Origin: Aphis gossypii
Lineage: Eukaryota; Arthropoda; Insecta; Hemiptera; Aphididae
Length of the DNA: 64,000 nt
NCBI RefSeq assembly: GCF_020184175.1
Contig: NC_065531.1
Coordinates: 4,919,213 to 4,983,212 of the forward strand
Direction: 5' to 3'
Below the pieces are notes generated by a model. The model searched no databases. It was not told the DNA's origin and was given only the letters and a program-made list of their open reading frames with translations. The translations under genes and the position numbers were made by a program. Below are positions 13,876-27,730 of this stretch, one piece after another. How positions within the stretch are numbered: the first letter of the stretch is position 1; every line of letters begins with the position of its first letter.

Positions 13876-16155
13876 TTTTCAATGGTCTTATGTGCTATTA
13901 TATTAAAATATTACGTTCAACTGCTTGTAATTCCGAAAATATTCAATGTATACCGGTTAATTAGATGTCTTATGTGAAAACATTTATTCAAATACCTGTT
14001 CGACTATTATAAAGGCTCTTGCGTTTTTACGTTTTACATGCTAATAACGGCTTGCACGGCACGTTTATTTCTACGTATCTATTATAGAATACGTTTTAAC
14101 GCGAAAAGTCTAATATAGTACTTATATGAGAAATATTTTCAAAATAATAAATGTGCTCGTCGTTCTTTAGGCAGATTTTTCAATTTGAAACGTCTCGAGT
14201 TTTGAACATGTGAAAATATTTATACAAATATTATCGATACATTAATAACCACCATAATTTGCACAGTTTCTCATCGTAAATTTCCGGTAATTAACGTAAA
14301 CAGCTTCTCGTGTAAATATTATAAATGGAAGTTCACGATGTTTACCGGTAAATTACATATAATTATTATATTTTGTAATTTACCTTAACACGATATAATA
14401 TAGTACATAAATATAATATAGCGATTCCGATGCATTATATACGGCGGTGGTCGGTTTCCCGATTTTCACCCGAGTTTCATCAGATAACACGAGTTGTGAA
14501 ACATTTTGTTTTTTTTTTCATTAACGTTTATATTATAATATATTTGTTTAATTTTTCCTAATCTTTTCGGGCTCAAATCGGCAGTGCAGTACAATAATGT
14601 AATATTATAATTGTTATACTTGTCACAGCAACGGACGATAACGATCAGGCGGTAATTTCTAGTTTCACGACATATAAATAAAGTGATAGATACACTTACA
14701 TATCATTACAATTATATATGTTTATATATTTACTCACAATACTTATGACGTACCTTTACGTGCGTATGTTTTTTTTTTTGTAACTACACGACGCGTATAC
14801 GATTTCGCTCTCCCGCCGCGGCTGTACCGCTCACGATATTCGTGACCGTCACACATCGAGATGAACGTCGGCGATACACATTACAATGCTTAATGATATG
14901 ACGTACGCACGCACGTCTCGGACAACCATAATATTGTTTCAGACGAAATATATTCGCACAGCTCAGCCAACGGCGTGTGATAGGCCGCGGTGGAGTTTCG
15001 CGTACGAATATTGTTATGACCGAGACCGAATAGTTTTATCGCATATAGACTATAGAAGATAATAATATGAATTAAAAAACAAATAATAATAATAATAAAA
15101 AAAATCCAAATTTTTTCACGAAACTCGATTCAATGTCATAAATGTTTATATTTTAGAATTGACTTAGATGTGTTCAAAATAATTATCTTAAAATGATTGT
15201 GTATTTATTTTAAATTCAACTTAACTTTGAATAATTTTCATTAGAATAATTTCAACGATTGGTGAAGATTTTCTTAGAAGTACTTCAAAGAGATCAAAGG
15301 CTTAAAATGTTTTAAGGATGGATAACTGGCATGGTATAGATGCCCAGCAATACGTTGCAAGTGTGGTTCTTGGCAGAAGAGAGGGGAGTGAAATCGAAAA
15401 TCTCGATACTTAATACTGCGTACCGTACCAGACAGTTATCACTTATCACATTTTTCGTTAGAACTGCGTACTTTCAAAACGAAATATTTTTGACCGATTT
15501 CAATATTATATATGTTAGGAAAAATTTTTTCGTCGGCAGTAACGACAGGTCGTTTCGTTCATAATATGAGATATGACAATATCTATCGTGATGGTATCGT
15601 TTAGTATTTCACGCGTATGTATGCGGGCGAACGGTAGCCCGCAAGCTTATAGATATATACTTTCTCCGCGTTTAAGGTACACATGGGTATAAGTGCGAAC
15701 ACGAATCTCTCATCAGAATGTTTTATTTCTTCGTTTTTAATATTCTATTATTATTATTATTATTAGTGTATAATACGAAAGTCTTAGTTTGTGGGGAGGG
15801 ATTATAATATTATCATCTATTGTAAACAGTAAACTGCCTGTATTATGTTCTTTGCAAAATAATTCGACTACATATATTAGTATCTGAGATACCTATATTC
15901 TACACATAGATAATTTAACGTTTAGACTCTTCAAGATAAAATTATCATATAACGTTCTGCGTATAATATTGTCAGTTTTCTGTAGCTCTAATAATAATAT
16001 TATTCAGTATGATCGTATGTATTGACACGGTTTTGTATATATTATAATAATTTAGTTTATAAGAAATATTGTATCGAGTTACGTTGAACGGTCCGCAAAG
16101 TACTCAGCGGTTGTGGTGGCGTACTAAAATGGAAATTTTAATTAAAATAATCTAG
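13876..16155. other. Non-coding stretch with a CpG-rich patch
   Basis: No supported exon. The patch at about 14.79-15.01 kb is richer in CG dinucleotides (CCGCCGCGG, GGCCGCGG) and might be regulatory, but no TATA-initiator pair was found. An ORF at 15340-15564 starts MPSNTLQVWFLAEERGVKS and then decays into AT-driven sequence; I do not call it a gene. Confidence 0.35.
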
Positions 16156-16325
16156 GAACGATATCGACAGATGTTTCACCGCATTCAAAAAACACTGCTG
16201 GAAGTGATGAAATCAATGAAAACCCTAATTTTTGGAGTAGACGCCCACCTGTAAAACACGAAACTGCTAACCGCATTGTAAAATTATTGCGTTCGATCGT
16301 TAAACGTGATTTTCTTTTTTAAGAC
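16155..16325 (+). pseudogene. Orphan coding-like fragment A (candidate exon or decayed gene)
   Basis: One plus-strand frame, opened by a stop and without a useful Met, reads ISTDVSPHSKNTAGSDEINE, then NPNFWSRRPPVKHETANRI, then VKLLRSIVKRDFLF and stop. The residue mix (Pro, Arg, Trp, Glu, His) is protein-like and not AT-driven. A possible acceptor (ATATCGACAG) lies just before it. A shorter frame upstream (LYRVTLNGPQSTQRLWWRTK, ending at a TAG) may be the same unit after a frameshift. No family is recognised; an old transposon or viral fragment is possible. Together with fragment B it marks a locus worth searching. Confidence 0.28.
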
Positions 16326-16437
16326 GTTTCGTACGCTATGAATATACGCATAATACATTTTTTGAGTTTATGTCGTAAAAACTTTAAGTGAGTAATTTTT
16401 ATTATGAATACGTAAACTTATTTAACGTAATACTATC

Positions 16438-16776
16438 TTGATTAATAATCGGTCACGCAAATATCAGAGTTCCTACATCCTTCTAGTTGACATTAAATTA
16501 AAGAACGTTGAATTATTATTTGATACTTTGAATAAAACAATGGTGAACTCACGTAAAAATGAATGTTATTTATGCTTATACAATAAATCGGAAAAATATT
16601 ACAGCTCAGTCACAAAATGGTATAAAAAATTACAGTATAACGACTACCTAGTACCTACGCACGACGGATCAGACAGTTTTAAGCTTCAGCCCACTAACCA
16701 TGAACATTTAATTATTTTTGATACTCGAGCTATTGTGATACGATCACATAAAACACAAAAGAATTTGTTGGTATAA
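16438..16776 (+). pseudogene. Orphan coding-like fragment B, 112-codon frame (candidate exon)
   Basis: The frame begins at TTG, with no ATG until after about 35 codons, and runs to a TAA at 16774-16776. It includes SSYILLVDIKLKNVELLFDT, LNKTMVNSRKNECYLCLYNK, YLVPTHDGSDSFKLQP and HLIIFDTRAIVIRSHKTQK. A CAG acceptor candidate lies inside its start (AAATATCAG before AGTTCC). The composition is balanced, with two close Cys (CYLC) and one NKT sequon. The unit lies about 110 bases downstream of fragment A on the same strand, so the two may be exons of one unknown gene or parts of one decayed element. I cannot assign a function. Confidence 0.3.
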
Positions 16777-16779
16777 TAC

Positions 16780-17580
16780 TTCTACTTAAAAATGACCTAC
16801 GCTAATTTACTTAATCTACAATAAAATATTTAATTAAGTGTATTAATGATAAACAAACTATCCATACTTGCGCCATTAAATTACTTCCGTGTACTGAGCC
16901 TAAATACATGAAATTACACTTATTTATAAGCATCATTACAAATGTATATTTCTAATTTATATTACATACATTTTTTAACAAATACTGATGATGATCTAAA
17001 TAATGAAATATAATGTTAACTTGTATTAAAAATAAATTTAGTTATATAATATTTAAAAAAATATAACATATTATTACCATCGTACAGTTTAACCAATAGG
17101 TAAGTATAGGCTATACTATTATTTATTGGCGTAATATTATTGAACTATACTATTCCCGAAGGCGATGACATTTATGGCGATTTCGTGTATTATTGTTTTC
17201 AATGAAATTACAGTTATGAATGAATAATAAATAGACAATATAAGTACATTGCGTTTACAGTCGGTATAATATTATAATGTTGCTCCCAATAGCACGTAAA
17301 CTGTTGTTGAGTAAACTCGCCTAACCTAATCTAATCGAGTCATAACCCGCGGCCCCCCGAACTTCACCATATTATTATACAGTACGAATTGCGTCACGAG
17401 GAACTTGTGTTGTATCAAACGGGTAAGAAACAAACGAATATATATATATATAATAAAACAGCAATGTATATGAATAAATTAATAATGAATTATTTTAATA
17501 TATTTTTTGAACTCGATTCCTGTAAAGTCGTTCACCTGAAATCTCGTATAGGTATAGACACATCAAATTATTAACCTCGG
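16780..17580. other. Non-coding AT-rich stretch
   Basis: No supported feature. A GGTAAGAAAC donor-like site near 17421 on the plus strand has no convincing exon in front of it. Confidence 0.35.
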
Positions 17581-17960
17581 TTGTCCTCGGGTAGTCGGGT
17601 GACCGTAACCGCCATTTCATCGGTAGCCCATCCATCCGTCACACACATACACCGCTACGTCACAAATTTATATGATCGTTGACACGCGATGTGTATAATA
17701 TTATTTTATGGCTGCGCCCTACCCACAGAACCTCGAGAGATTTAAACGACTAGCCGGGGGACCACATCGTTGTCGGTGCTTATCAGTTGTGTCTCGCAAC
17801 GCGAAACATTAATAAATAAATAAATAAAAGCGGTTAAACCTGTGATTTAGTATACACTACAGTGTTTAGTTGTATAGTAAGTTTATGCACACGAGGTCGA
17901 GGACGGAGATCGTTGACCTTCCATGGGTATAAAGTTACGCTGACAACACCCACCAGAGAA
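17580..17960. promoter_or_regulatory. CpG-richer patch, candidate promoter or regulatory DNA
   Basis: Over about 380 bases the sequence is clearly richer in G, C and CG dinucleotides than its flanks. It includes an arthropod initiator match TCAGTT at 17783-17788 on the plus strand, but no TATA box at the expected distance. A (AATA)n run lies at 17809-17829. No start codon followed by a clear coding frame was found. Weak evidence. Confidence 0.2.
17809..17829. repeat. (AATA)n microsatellite
   Basis: A short perfect tetranucleotide array of about five units. Confidence 0.8.
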
Positions 17961-20900
17961 AATCCGATGCCATTTTATGATAAGTACGTATATATTTGCA
18001 TGTCGTCTACTGCAGGTTCAACACGACAATGAAATCGACAACCGTTGGTCGTGCCAACGAGTTGAGCCAAACACGTTTAAATAACTCGCCCAAAAAATAT
18101 ATGTAAATTGAATTAAAATAATACTGTGTTGTACACCGGTGAATTAATGATGATTTATAAGGCAGATCCACTGGATGAGTTAACGACCTGATCGTGGAGA
18201 ATATAAATCACTATTTAATTTTGATTTTATAATACTTTTTTTTAAGTTTGACAAAAATCAAGAAGAATTTCAACAAATAACAAACACAGAAAGCAGTATA
18301 GAAAGTGTTTTATTCTTTTAATCGACGATTTCCAAAAATATATTTTAAATAAAACGATTAGACAATTTCTCTGGCGATAACCACACAGTCTCAATATTCA
18401 GTATCTGAACATGTCATTTTCATTGACTATGTTGTCAACTATATACATGAAAACCCAAATACTGTGGAAAATATTTACTATAGTCTATAATTATAATATC
18501 GTATAATTTATTATGACACATTAAATCTGTCCAATTTTACTGATCAACAAAGCACTACTTAGCCATATCGTAATAATGAATTTCAAATTACACGATAATA
18601 TAATGGTCAATTTTATTTTATTTTTGTAAAACGGATGAACTAATTAGTAATTTTATTCGATATGGTTATTATTAAAGTTTGGAATATTTTGTGCTTATAA
18701 GGTTTGCTGTACCTATGCACGCAATCACATGCAATTACAATTACAAAAAATAAAAGCTATATAAACAGATCAAATTATAGGAAAATAGTCTGGCAAAAAT
18801 ACTATGTATATATTATTTGAGTATAACATAGTATAATATCATATTATGCACGAATACATATTTTTATCAATAATTGTTGAAAATTCTTAAATTCATCAAC
18901 TGTACTCATTTTTGTGAGATACAAAACAAAATATGAAAATAGCCATACGCGATACTTATTTTATTTCCATTACAAAGAAATACAATCAATTTTGAACTCT
19001 ACATGATTATTGCTTATAACAACATCGTAATTCGTAATACACTATATTATTTCAATAATACGTATTTTGTATTTTAATTTTGTTATTTATTATAATATAT
19101 TGTAAAAAATGTTTATTTTACAAATCTTGTAAACTTATACTTGTGCAGCTATTTATTAATGAATACAAAATACTATGTGGTTTTACAATATTTATCTAAA
19201 TCGCAGTTGAATTATAACCGAATAGTTAAAAACCGAATTCGTATTCACATGTGTATTGTTGAAATCATTTTTAAATTTATTTTATTGACACAATTAAAAT
19301 TAGAATTTAAATACTTTTATATTTGGTAAAAATCGTAATTGTCATTTAACATTAAATACCATTAATAGGTGCAATATTAAACTCTTAATGACTAAATGTA
19401 TTTATTTTAGTTTAAAAACAAAATAACAATAATTATATAAATTACTCCCAAATTCTATGTATTAAAAATTACTGTGAAATTACTAAAGATTAAATAAGTG
19501 GATATAAAAAGAAATATAAAAAACTACTAGCACTAGTAGACAATTTGACTGCTAATAATATAAAGTGTGTTAATTAAATAGAGTTAGATAATTTCCGTCG
19601 ACATTCGCCACTATATAATTAATTATGCGTATTATTATTATTATTCACAGCCGGAAAATATGCAAAGAACCTCGATCATTATCAAAATCCATACACCGTA
19701 ATCGATCGGAATAGTGTTAAATACACCCTTTGTGCGCAGTGATCGAAATTAACATAATATTATATATCTGACACCGGTTCTGTTGTTTAAAAGATAATTA
19801 AGCGGTACATACATTGAAACACAATAAAATAGTATATTATTCAGCCAAAACGCCGGTTAATTATTTGCAAACCATTTAAATGTGTCACCAACGCATGATT
19901 CCTAAATGTGTACCATTGTGGCGGAAAACAAAAAATGTCAGTGTCCACAACATTTTCATCTATATAATATCATATGCATATTTGAATAAAATTATCTAAC
20001 GTAACGGTTTTTACTGTATAATATTCAAAACACTTTAATATATAGGTTACTATAAATTATTCCATCCTATTTTCAATTCAAACTCGTCATTTTGCTTATT
20101 AATCCCCACATTTTTTTTTTATTTGTCTTCTATCGGTTCTAAATAATAATAGTCAAATATCATCATTATATAAACATCGTACCATTGATGGATGGCTCAA
20201 TCTTAAAAAACATTATTGTGCCTAAAAATTATATTACTCTAAATGTTTATTCTTGTAAGAAAATTTAATATTTTATACGAGAGTTTGGAATACACATTAT
20301 TAACGGTAAAATAATATATTGTACTTTGTGGTTTTTTATATGATATGATGTATTAAACGTGTAAGTAATTCAAATCGAAAAAAAATAAACAATTATTTAT
20401 TAGAATTTTAAGTTATAATAAGTATATTTATCATAATAATTGTTGTTTGTTTTTGTTTAATAAAAATTGTGTAATGTGAAAAAAAAAATTAATTGAATAA
20501 ATGAAAGTTAAAAATATATATTTTTAATGATTTATTTCATTTATACACGATAAATAGTAGATTAATTCCAGATAAAATTCCTACAAAAAATTAATGAATT
20601 TTTTCTTTCATAAAATCGTTATAGTCTAATAATAAAATTATACTTGAATTAGCATTATTTTTAAAAGCTTTAATGAATAAAACATAACACGAATGCAATG
20701 TAATGCTTTAGTTTTATTGTATTCATTATTTAACTTAAACTCTCACTGCTTATCTAATGTTAAAACGATTATGAAGTTCTATAAAAGATTTAATCCTATA
20801 TCTACGAACTTCGCTTTCGATTTCCATGTACATAAGACCAAGACGCAAAGTAGGTGCATACGGTATATAGTACCTGCATAAAAAACCTAGGTAACTATAC

Positions 20901-21230
20901 TATTAGATTAATACAACTCTAGTAGATGGTGTTTAATGATCTTTAAAATCAAAATTAAATTGGTGAGAATTTTAACCATTTTAAACAATTTAACGGGGAT
21001 TGTCCATCGTGCAGTGTATCTGCATATATAAATCTTGTAAAATTAAATGCGTATCATAAATATCAAGCGATTCTTCTAGACGAGATTAGTGTTCTAGTTA
21101 TAATTATATTTTATAAACAAAACAAGCAGGTAAAAAAAAATTATCAAATCACACAATTAAAAAACCAACAAGCGATAAGACGTTTAATCAAGTGATATCC
21201 AAGTTATAAATAAAAGAAAAATAATGATAT
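17961..21230. other. Non-coding AT-rich stretch
   Basis: I see no exon, RNA gene or defined mobile element. Long A/T runs and stops in all frames. Confidence 0.4.
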
Positions 21231-21237
21231 ATTGTAC

Positions 21238-21432
21238 CTGCTCACGTGCTGTACGTCTTGTATTGAGTTATCCGGCAGCGGTTTCGTAGAGCCGACCAGC
21301 AACAGTGGAACACATTTCACCCGAACCGGCGAGTTACTACTGAGAACCTGAACGGCGCTATGCCACAGCAGCCACCGGAGATGGAAATGGTGGTGACGAC
21401 AGAAAATGAGAGAGGTTCAATGGTATATTATA
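21238..21432 (-). promoter_or_regulatory. Candidate minus-strand core promoter plus leader exon (possible GMC first exon)
   Basis: On the minus strand a TATA-like box (TATAATATA, 21432-21424) is followed 25 bases later by an initiator match TCATTT (A at 21407, arthropod consensus TCAKTY). A GC-richer block then ends in GTGAGCAG followed by GTACAA, a good donor (GT at 21237-21236). This would make a leader exon of about 170 bases with one short upstream ORF. The nearest downstream gene on this strand with an unpaired acceptor is the GMC gene at 763, which would imply a 20.5-kb intron. The block is also open on the plus strand (ATG at 21360, MPQQPPEMEMVVTTENERG), with weaker donors and no following exon found. 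Both readings remain possible; I favour the minus strand. Confidence 0.35.
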
Positions 21433-22865
21433 GTGTGCGAATATAAAAATAAAAAAAACTAAATGGGCGGTCATTTCCGTTTAATTTTTCAATATCACGT
21501 ATTCGTGTTTATCGCGCTATCGTGTATATTATTACGTATTTATATGTTTTATATCATATGTTAAATGTTTATAATAGGTCTGTAAAATTTTGCAAAATTA
21601 ACGTAATTATTGTAGCAGTGTAAATACTTCCTAGACTTGTAGGAATTCCCTGTTGATACTTTAAAACTATTCACTTTATTAAAAATCGAACTTTTCCAAA
21701 TAATCCGTAACGTGTCGATTTTGCAAAAGAAATTTATACAATACGATTTTGGTTGGTCAATTAATTGTCAACTTTTGGTAATACTATTATTGTAGACTAA
21801 TATAGAGGTGAAAATCAATCATGAACGAGTGAGTTTGTTTTGTACATTATATTGCGCTAGGACGTTAACAAAATAGTGGTGAAACTTTATCTTTGGTTCC
21901 ATGTGGAAAAGACGTAATTGGCTTAAAACTATATGATGTACAAAAGTCGATTAACTGTTTTTTTTCTAAGTTTGAGATTGAGTACGTAACATACACATAT
22001 ATTGTTATTTATTATTTGGTTGATATTAAGTGATTTGAGTGAGTATCTTCTCCATATAAAGTCCTATCTATTTGTTTACTAAAGTTTTAGGATTCTTCAA
22101 AATATTATCATATACTAACGTCTACCTGATCATAGGGTATTTAGTCGACGATCATCGTAAATTCGTAACTATATTATATTCAATATTTCGATACGAATAA
22201 GTTACGTAATTATTTAATTAGATTTGCATTCGCATTTTTATAAGCAGGGCATAATATTATAATATATTATTATTCTACTTTTATTTTTCAAAAACAATTT
22301 GTGTGCCTGAATTGACAAATCATATTTTATGATTTATAATTAAATTGTATACAAATAATTAGTCAATATCAAACCAATTCGTTATGAACAATAAACTATA
22401 AAACAGTGGTGAGAATAATAATGATTTGAATTATTTATTTGGGTTATACATTTTTTTCTTTAGGTACCTATATAAAGTATTTATTACAAAGACTACATTA
22501 ATCCTATTAAGTTGGCGTTGGATTTAGACTGAAAATGGGCTTGTTGTTTGTTCTAAAAAAGAATAATAATGTACAATATTTAAGGTACAAATGATATCTA
22601 CAATTATCTATATAAATTAACGATATTATTAAGACTATTGAATAAAACACTATTTATACGTATACATCAAGACTATTATTTTAATGTGACGCTAGACTTA
22701 AATTAGTAACGCTGTAGAATCAAGGCGTTACACATTTTTATGGACTGAAGGATATTATTATAACCATAATGCAGACATTTTAGTATTATTTTTTATTTTA
22801 GGTCATACTTTATTGTTTTGTGTTAAAAATGACAGTATCAATAAGAATTAATATAGTTTACCTTG
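21433..22865. other. Non-coding AT-rich stretch
   Basis: Nothing supported beyond the TATA-like box at its left margin. Confidence 0.4.
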
Positions 22866-22884
22866 GATGCGCCACAAACGCCTC

Positions 22885-23080
22885 CTCTACGCACTCTTGT
22901 ATATTTTAATGATCATTACTGCACTCATCGTGACGAACATTTTATATGAAATTCTCTCTAATCTCTCCATCCATCTGTATTTTGGCCATCCCCCAATCAC
23001 AATATTCTCAATCCACTTCTCTAGGTGATTTTTTTGATTACATGTACTCATATAACCTCCTCGATTAGCGCATCAGCCTA
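22885..23080 (-). mobile_element. Relic of a non-LTR retrotransposon reverse-transcriptase C-terminus (tentative)
   Basis: The minus strand stays open over about 60 codons, ending at a TAG. It reads ANRGGYMSTCNQKNHLEKW, then IENIVIGGWPKYRWMERLER. The GGxPKxRWMxR block resembles the conserved GRPKKRWxD segment near the C-terminus of insect endonuclease/reverse-transcriptase proteins, and RRRLWRIQGK after the stop fits the later basic tail. The stops and lack of any catalytic region indicate a dead fragment. The plus strand also has a 53-codon ORF here (22867-23028, hydrophobic MRHKRLLYALLYILMI), which I treat as the antisense shadow. Confidence 0.3.
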
Positions 23081-26000
23081 TTATAATCTATTAGATTTAT
23101 CCGGTACAATCTATTTCGGTTGAAGTATTACATGATATCGTCTACTTTAAGGTTAACTCATCTTTATAGTAAGTTCAATACTACATTTTTCTTCTGAGAT
23201 TTTTTCTTTAATATACATACGTCATATATATTTTACAATTTTTTTTCGTTAAATTTATTGAATTTAGGTAAAATTAATATGTGCTTTTCTTATAAATGAA
23301 AATAAATTTAGTTTTTACGGTATGCCGTAAAGCTGTTGTAAAAATATTGTATACCTAAGATATATTTTAAGTACCTATATACTTGTAAAGTATACGAATA
23401 AATGATTATAGTGTTTACTTTTATTTATATAGTATTGATATATTTACCCCCTGTAATAGTAATTATTTGAATTTTTCATTGCAATTAAGAAAGCAAGTAT
23501 ACTAAAAAAAATACATGAACCATTTTTTTAAATTAAATTAAATTTATTTTTAGTTTTAAAAATCAATAACGTAGCTTGGCAATAAGTTAATATTAACTAT
23601 AAATGATATTTGTGACAGGTATTACAACTGTTAGTGACGTTAGTGTTATGTCATAACCTCAAATAAAAAATGTATCATCCACTAATATATTAAATAAATA
23701 ATATCTAAATTATAAAATTATATATAATAAATATCCATAAGTTAATAATTTTATCAGTAATAGATATAACCTACCTAGTACCTACCAATGTTATTCACAA
23801 TATGTTTTTCGTCTTAATTGGTTCACTATTATTTTTTATAAAAATATTGATATTTTCCACAAGTTAGTCTGCCTAAAAATATTAAGTTAGTTTCGAAAAC
23901 CTACTGAACTGATTAATTGATTTATATCTAGTTAGATATAAAAACAAACAAAGTTGACCATAAAAGATTTTTGTTTACATACGATTTTGTTAAAATTGGA
24001 AGAGATTTTTTTATTTACATACATTGTATAATGTTAATCGTTGCAAGAAAACACAAACATAATATTATTATAGTGAACATTGTAAAACTACCCTTTTAAA
24101 TTTATTAGATAATATTATCAACTGTTGTACAGAGACTAAAACAATTATGTCTATGAAAAAACGCATAAATGAAATGGTAAAAATAATTACTTATATATGA
24201 TTTATTATATTTTATGATTTTAAAAATGTTTGACTTAAATTAAAACATGTATAAATACATAAATGTTGTAAGTTTAACACGCAAAAATCAAATAAATTAT
24301 TTCAACTCTAAAAAATATTATTATGGTCCTTACCTTGTAATAACATTATTAATATATCAGGTCCTATGCAATACTATAGTGTTAATATAATTCCACTAAA
24401 TTTGTATACAATTTAGTGATTATCTAAAACGATAAAAATCATAAATATAAAAAATCTCATACAATCCATTTGCCTGTCAATATTGTTCGATCGATGGGAT
24501 TTATTACAATAAATTGAATAACAATGAAACAGCTGTAGGATTATAATTTGTACGCTACCTATACTTCATATATCTTGTTAAGCCTTATTAAATCTTAACT
24601 TTGACTTTACCATAATTCAAGTTTTAAAATGAAATAATATGACGCAAGGATGCATATTAATCAATTGAAAAAAAAAGGAAATTGTATTATTTACACGTGA
24701 TTAGTATATCAAAGCACGTATTTTAATAATAAATAATACTCAATAGACTTTTAAAATAACCTTTCTATATGATATTATATTATATATTTTTTAAATAAAT
24801 CAATTTTCTTAGAATTGATTGATGTTTCTCAGTACAAATTAATAATAACTTATTGCCTTCTAGGCTATAGTATAATTCCTAAAAGAAAAAAAAACAAAAC
24901 AAAACTAATTTTAAAAAAGAGTGTAAAAAATGTGAAATGTTAAAAATAACAAGAAAGTTAAACACCAAATCACGAATTTTATAAATACGTAACATTAAAT
25001 AATATAACACTTCTTGTTCATTTTTAAATCTATAGGTAATAATATTTTACATAATTCATACTAATCAATATCACTTGGGGATATCACTTTGTCACTTTGG
25101 GATGATTAATTTTTAAATGACTTTTTTCTGTATATTTTTTATTGTAACTTAATTGAAATTATATACTCAAAATTAATATTCTTTTGAAATAACGTATAGA
25201 ATTGTATCTTTGTCATAGGTGATCGAATGGTTGTATAATTTTTAATGCAAATTATTAGCATACCTATATTTAAAAAAAATATAACATTAAATATTCAAAA
25301 ATAGGTAGATTACACAATATTAAGAACGAACGAAATTGTGAACAGATAATACGTTTTTTTTTTTTTTTTGAAATAATTGCATAAACAATATAAATCAATA
25401 GGTACTGTATAGGAGCGTACACGATCGTTGGTGTTCAATATTACGACTGACGATGAATCATCAATATTTAGCAGCTAGTTAATAGAATATTGAAGTGTTC
25501 CAAAGTGTTCCATATTATAATATTATATTCCTTACAAGAGAGTTGTAGGTACTTAAACGCCTTATTTTACTCATACATTTAGATTTCATATGAGAAATAC
25601 CATAATATTATGTACACATTATTAAACAAGATTAAATTATATATAAGTAATATATTATTTATACTCTTTTGCGTTGACTAAACAAACGTTTTCTATACTC
25701 AAGTACGCCTTTTGATTACTTAGTTTGCAATAAATGTGCATTGACTGATTTTCATAATAATACGGTATAGTATAATGGACGGTAAAACGTGTACTATAAA
25801 TCTTGAAAAAATAAACCAGATCAATTGAAAAATATATAAAAACGCATTAACTATATTATAAAATATTATGCTATATATGTACATATATACTATGTTAATT
25901 ATTTAATCAATAATAATTTATTTATTTCATCGATTGAAACTATGATTTATATAAAAGTATATTATGATATTCGATATATGATAACTGCAGTGTAAAAAAA

Positions 26001-27730
26001 TCGAATTTACTAACAAAAATAAATACAGTTTTCAAACTTTCTATGGTGTATTATAATATTGTATTATTTAAACGACCGACCAACAAAGTATATTTTTAAG
26101 GAATCATCTGTTTTCAAATAACATTTCAGTTCATATTATGTAGAACAAAGTGATAAAATGAATTGGTGAGAACGTGTTCAAACTTAAAATTTGAAACTTC
26201 AGTAATTTACTTATGCGTTATGCTAATACAAATTCTAAATACTGAATCGTTTCGTTTATAATTTTTAGTTATTACTATTATGTAGCGAAAACAAATAATT
26301 CATACTTTCATAAAATTTGTGTTATCGTGATACAATATTTTTTGTGGTGTTTTACTTTTTAGTTGCATAAGGAATAGTAAAAAAAAAAAGATTAATAACA
26401 TGAATGTAACCAAAATATTTATTATTTTCGTTAAATTGCGTTTCATGTAAATACCTATAAATGAACAAAATAAAATAAACTCTATCACGATCACTGTGGT
26501 AAAAAATATTCCGGTGAAAATATGAATAGTGACGTTCTGTTAAAAAAATTTAAATAACCTTGAGTATAGATACCGGAGTATAATATTATTTATATATATA
26601 GAGGTACCAGATTCGATTGCTTTCCGTAATTGTATTTCTAAAATGGTGAAAATCCATGACGATTAAAAAGCAAACTCAGTGAGTTTCGTACATGGTTGAC
26701 AATATTTACGATCAGCATTTTTGATCAAGAACCAACAAATTAAAAAATCCTTCCATGAAGGTTGAACGCTTAGCTATTTATATGCTTATAAACTACATGC
26801 AAGAAAACTTTGCTTCCGTAGGCTTGATAAAAAAAAAAAAAAACTAAATAAATATTGTGCTCGACAATTTAAATCGTTGAAAATATTGTGATCTTTAAAT
26901 GGAATGATGTATATTCTGTACGGAAATAACAGAAAAAAATTTAATATTTAATTTAAATATTATAATACGAGTAAACTATAGGTGCCTTTTAAGCTACAAT
27001 TTTTAAAAGCCACGGCAATTATATAGTTCAATTTTATGATATTTTGGCGTAAAAGAATACTATTTTTGTTGTGAATCAGTCAGAAAAAACTTAAGATAAT
27101 AAGACAGGTATGGTATTATTGAAGATTATTCAAGATAATTTAACAATGAAATATATGTACATTGTACGACATGTATCACAATTATTAGGTATGTATTATA
27201 ATCGTATATTACACACGTAATATAATGGTGATATTACCTATAATGTAAAGGTACTCGACACGAATTGATTAGGATGATCACACTTTTTTTCAAAAACAGC
27301 AATAGTATTAATGTACGAGTACATTATATATAATGGATGTGTCGTTGTTGTATGTATTTGTTTAATTGTATACAAAAATAATACAAGAAAAATAATTTAT
27401 ACTTAATCATAGGATCACAACACAATAATTTTTAAATAGTTATTATCGTATACTATAAGCAACTTAATGATGATATTATAATCGCATAGGAAAGTATATA
27501 AATATATATATATCTATTTAATAACGGGCTCTTCTGATAGTAGGTAATGAAATTCAATAGGCAATTATTAATTTGTTATACATATGTACAATGTGTCGAA
27601 ACGCTCTTGCGTCGTAATATTTTAAACACACATTTTAGTACCCACTCAAACATTGCTTGATTACTAACATCTACTTATTTTTTACTTTTACTCAAGTATT
27701 TGCTAAAAAACTGCCTATAATATTTTACCT
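23081..27730. other. Gene desert, AT-rich
   Basis: No exon, RNA gene or element with recognisable ends. A/T homopolymers (for example T14 near 25.35 kb and A14 near 26.83 kb) and many stops. Confidence 0.4.

Noticed and set aside
15340..15564. 74-codon plus-strand ORF beginning MPSNTLQVWFLAEERG
   Set aside because: Only the first 20 codons look protein-like, and there are no splice sites or homologues I can recognise.
22867..23028. 53-codon plus-strand ORF with an N-terminal hydrophobic helix
   Set aside because: It lies antisense to a frame resembling a reverse-transcriptase tail, has no supported downstream exon, and hydrophobic translations arise easily opposite such basic sequences.
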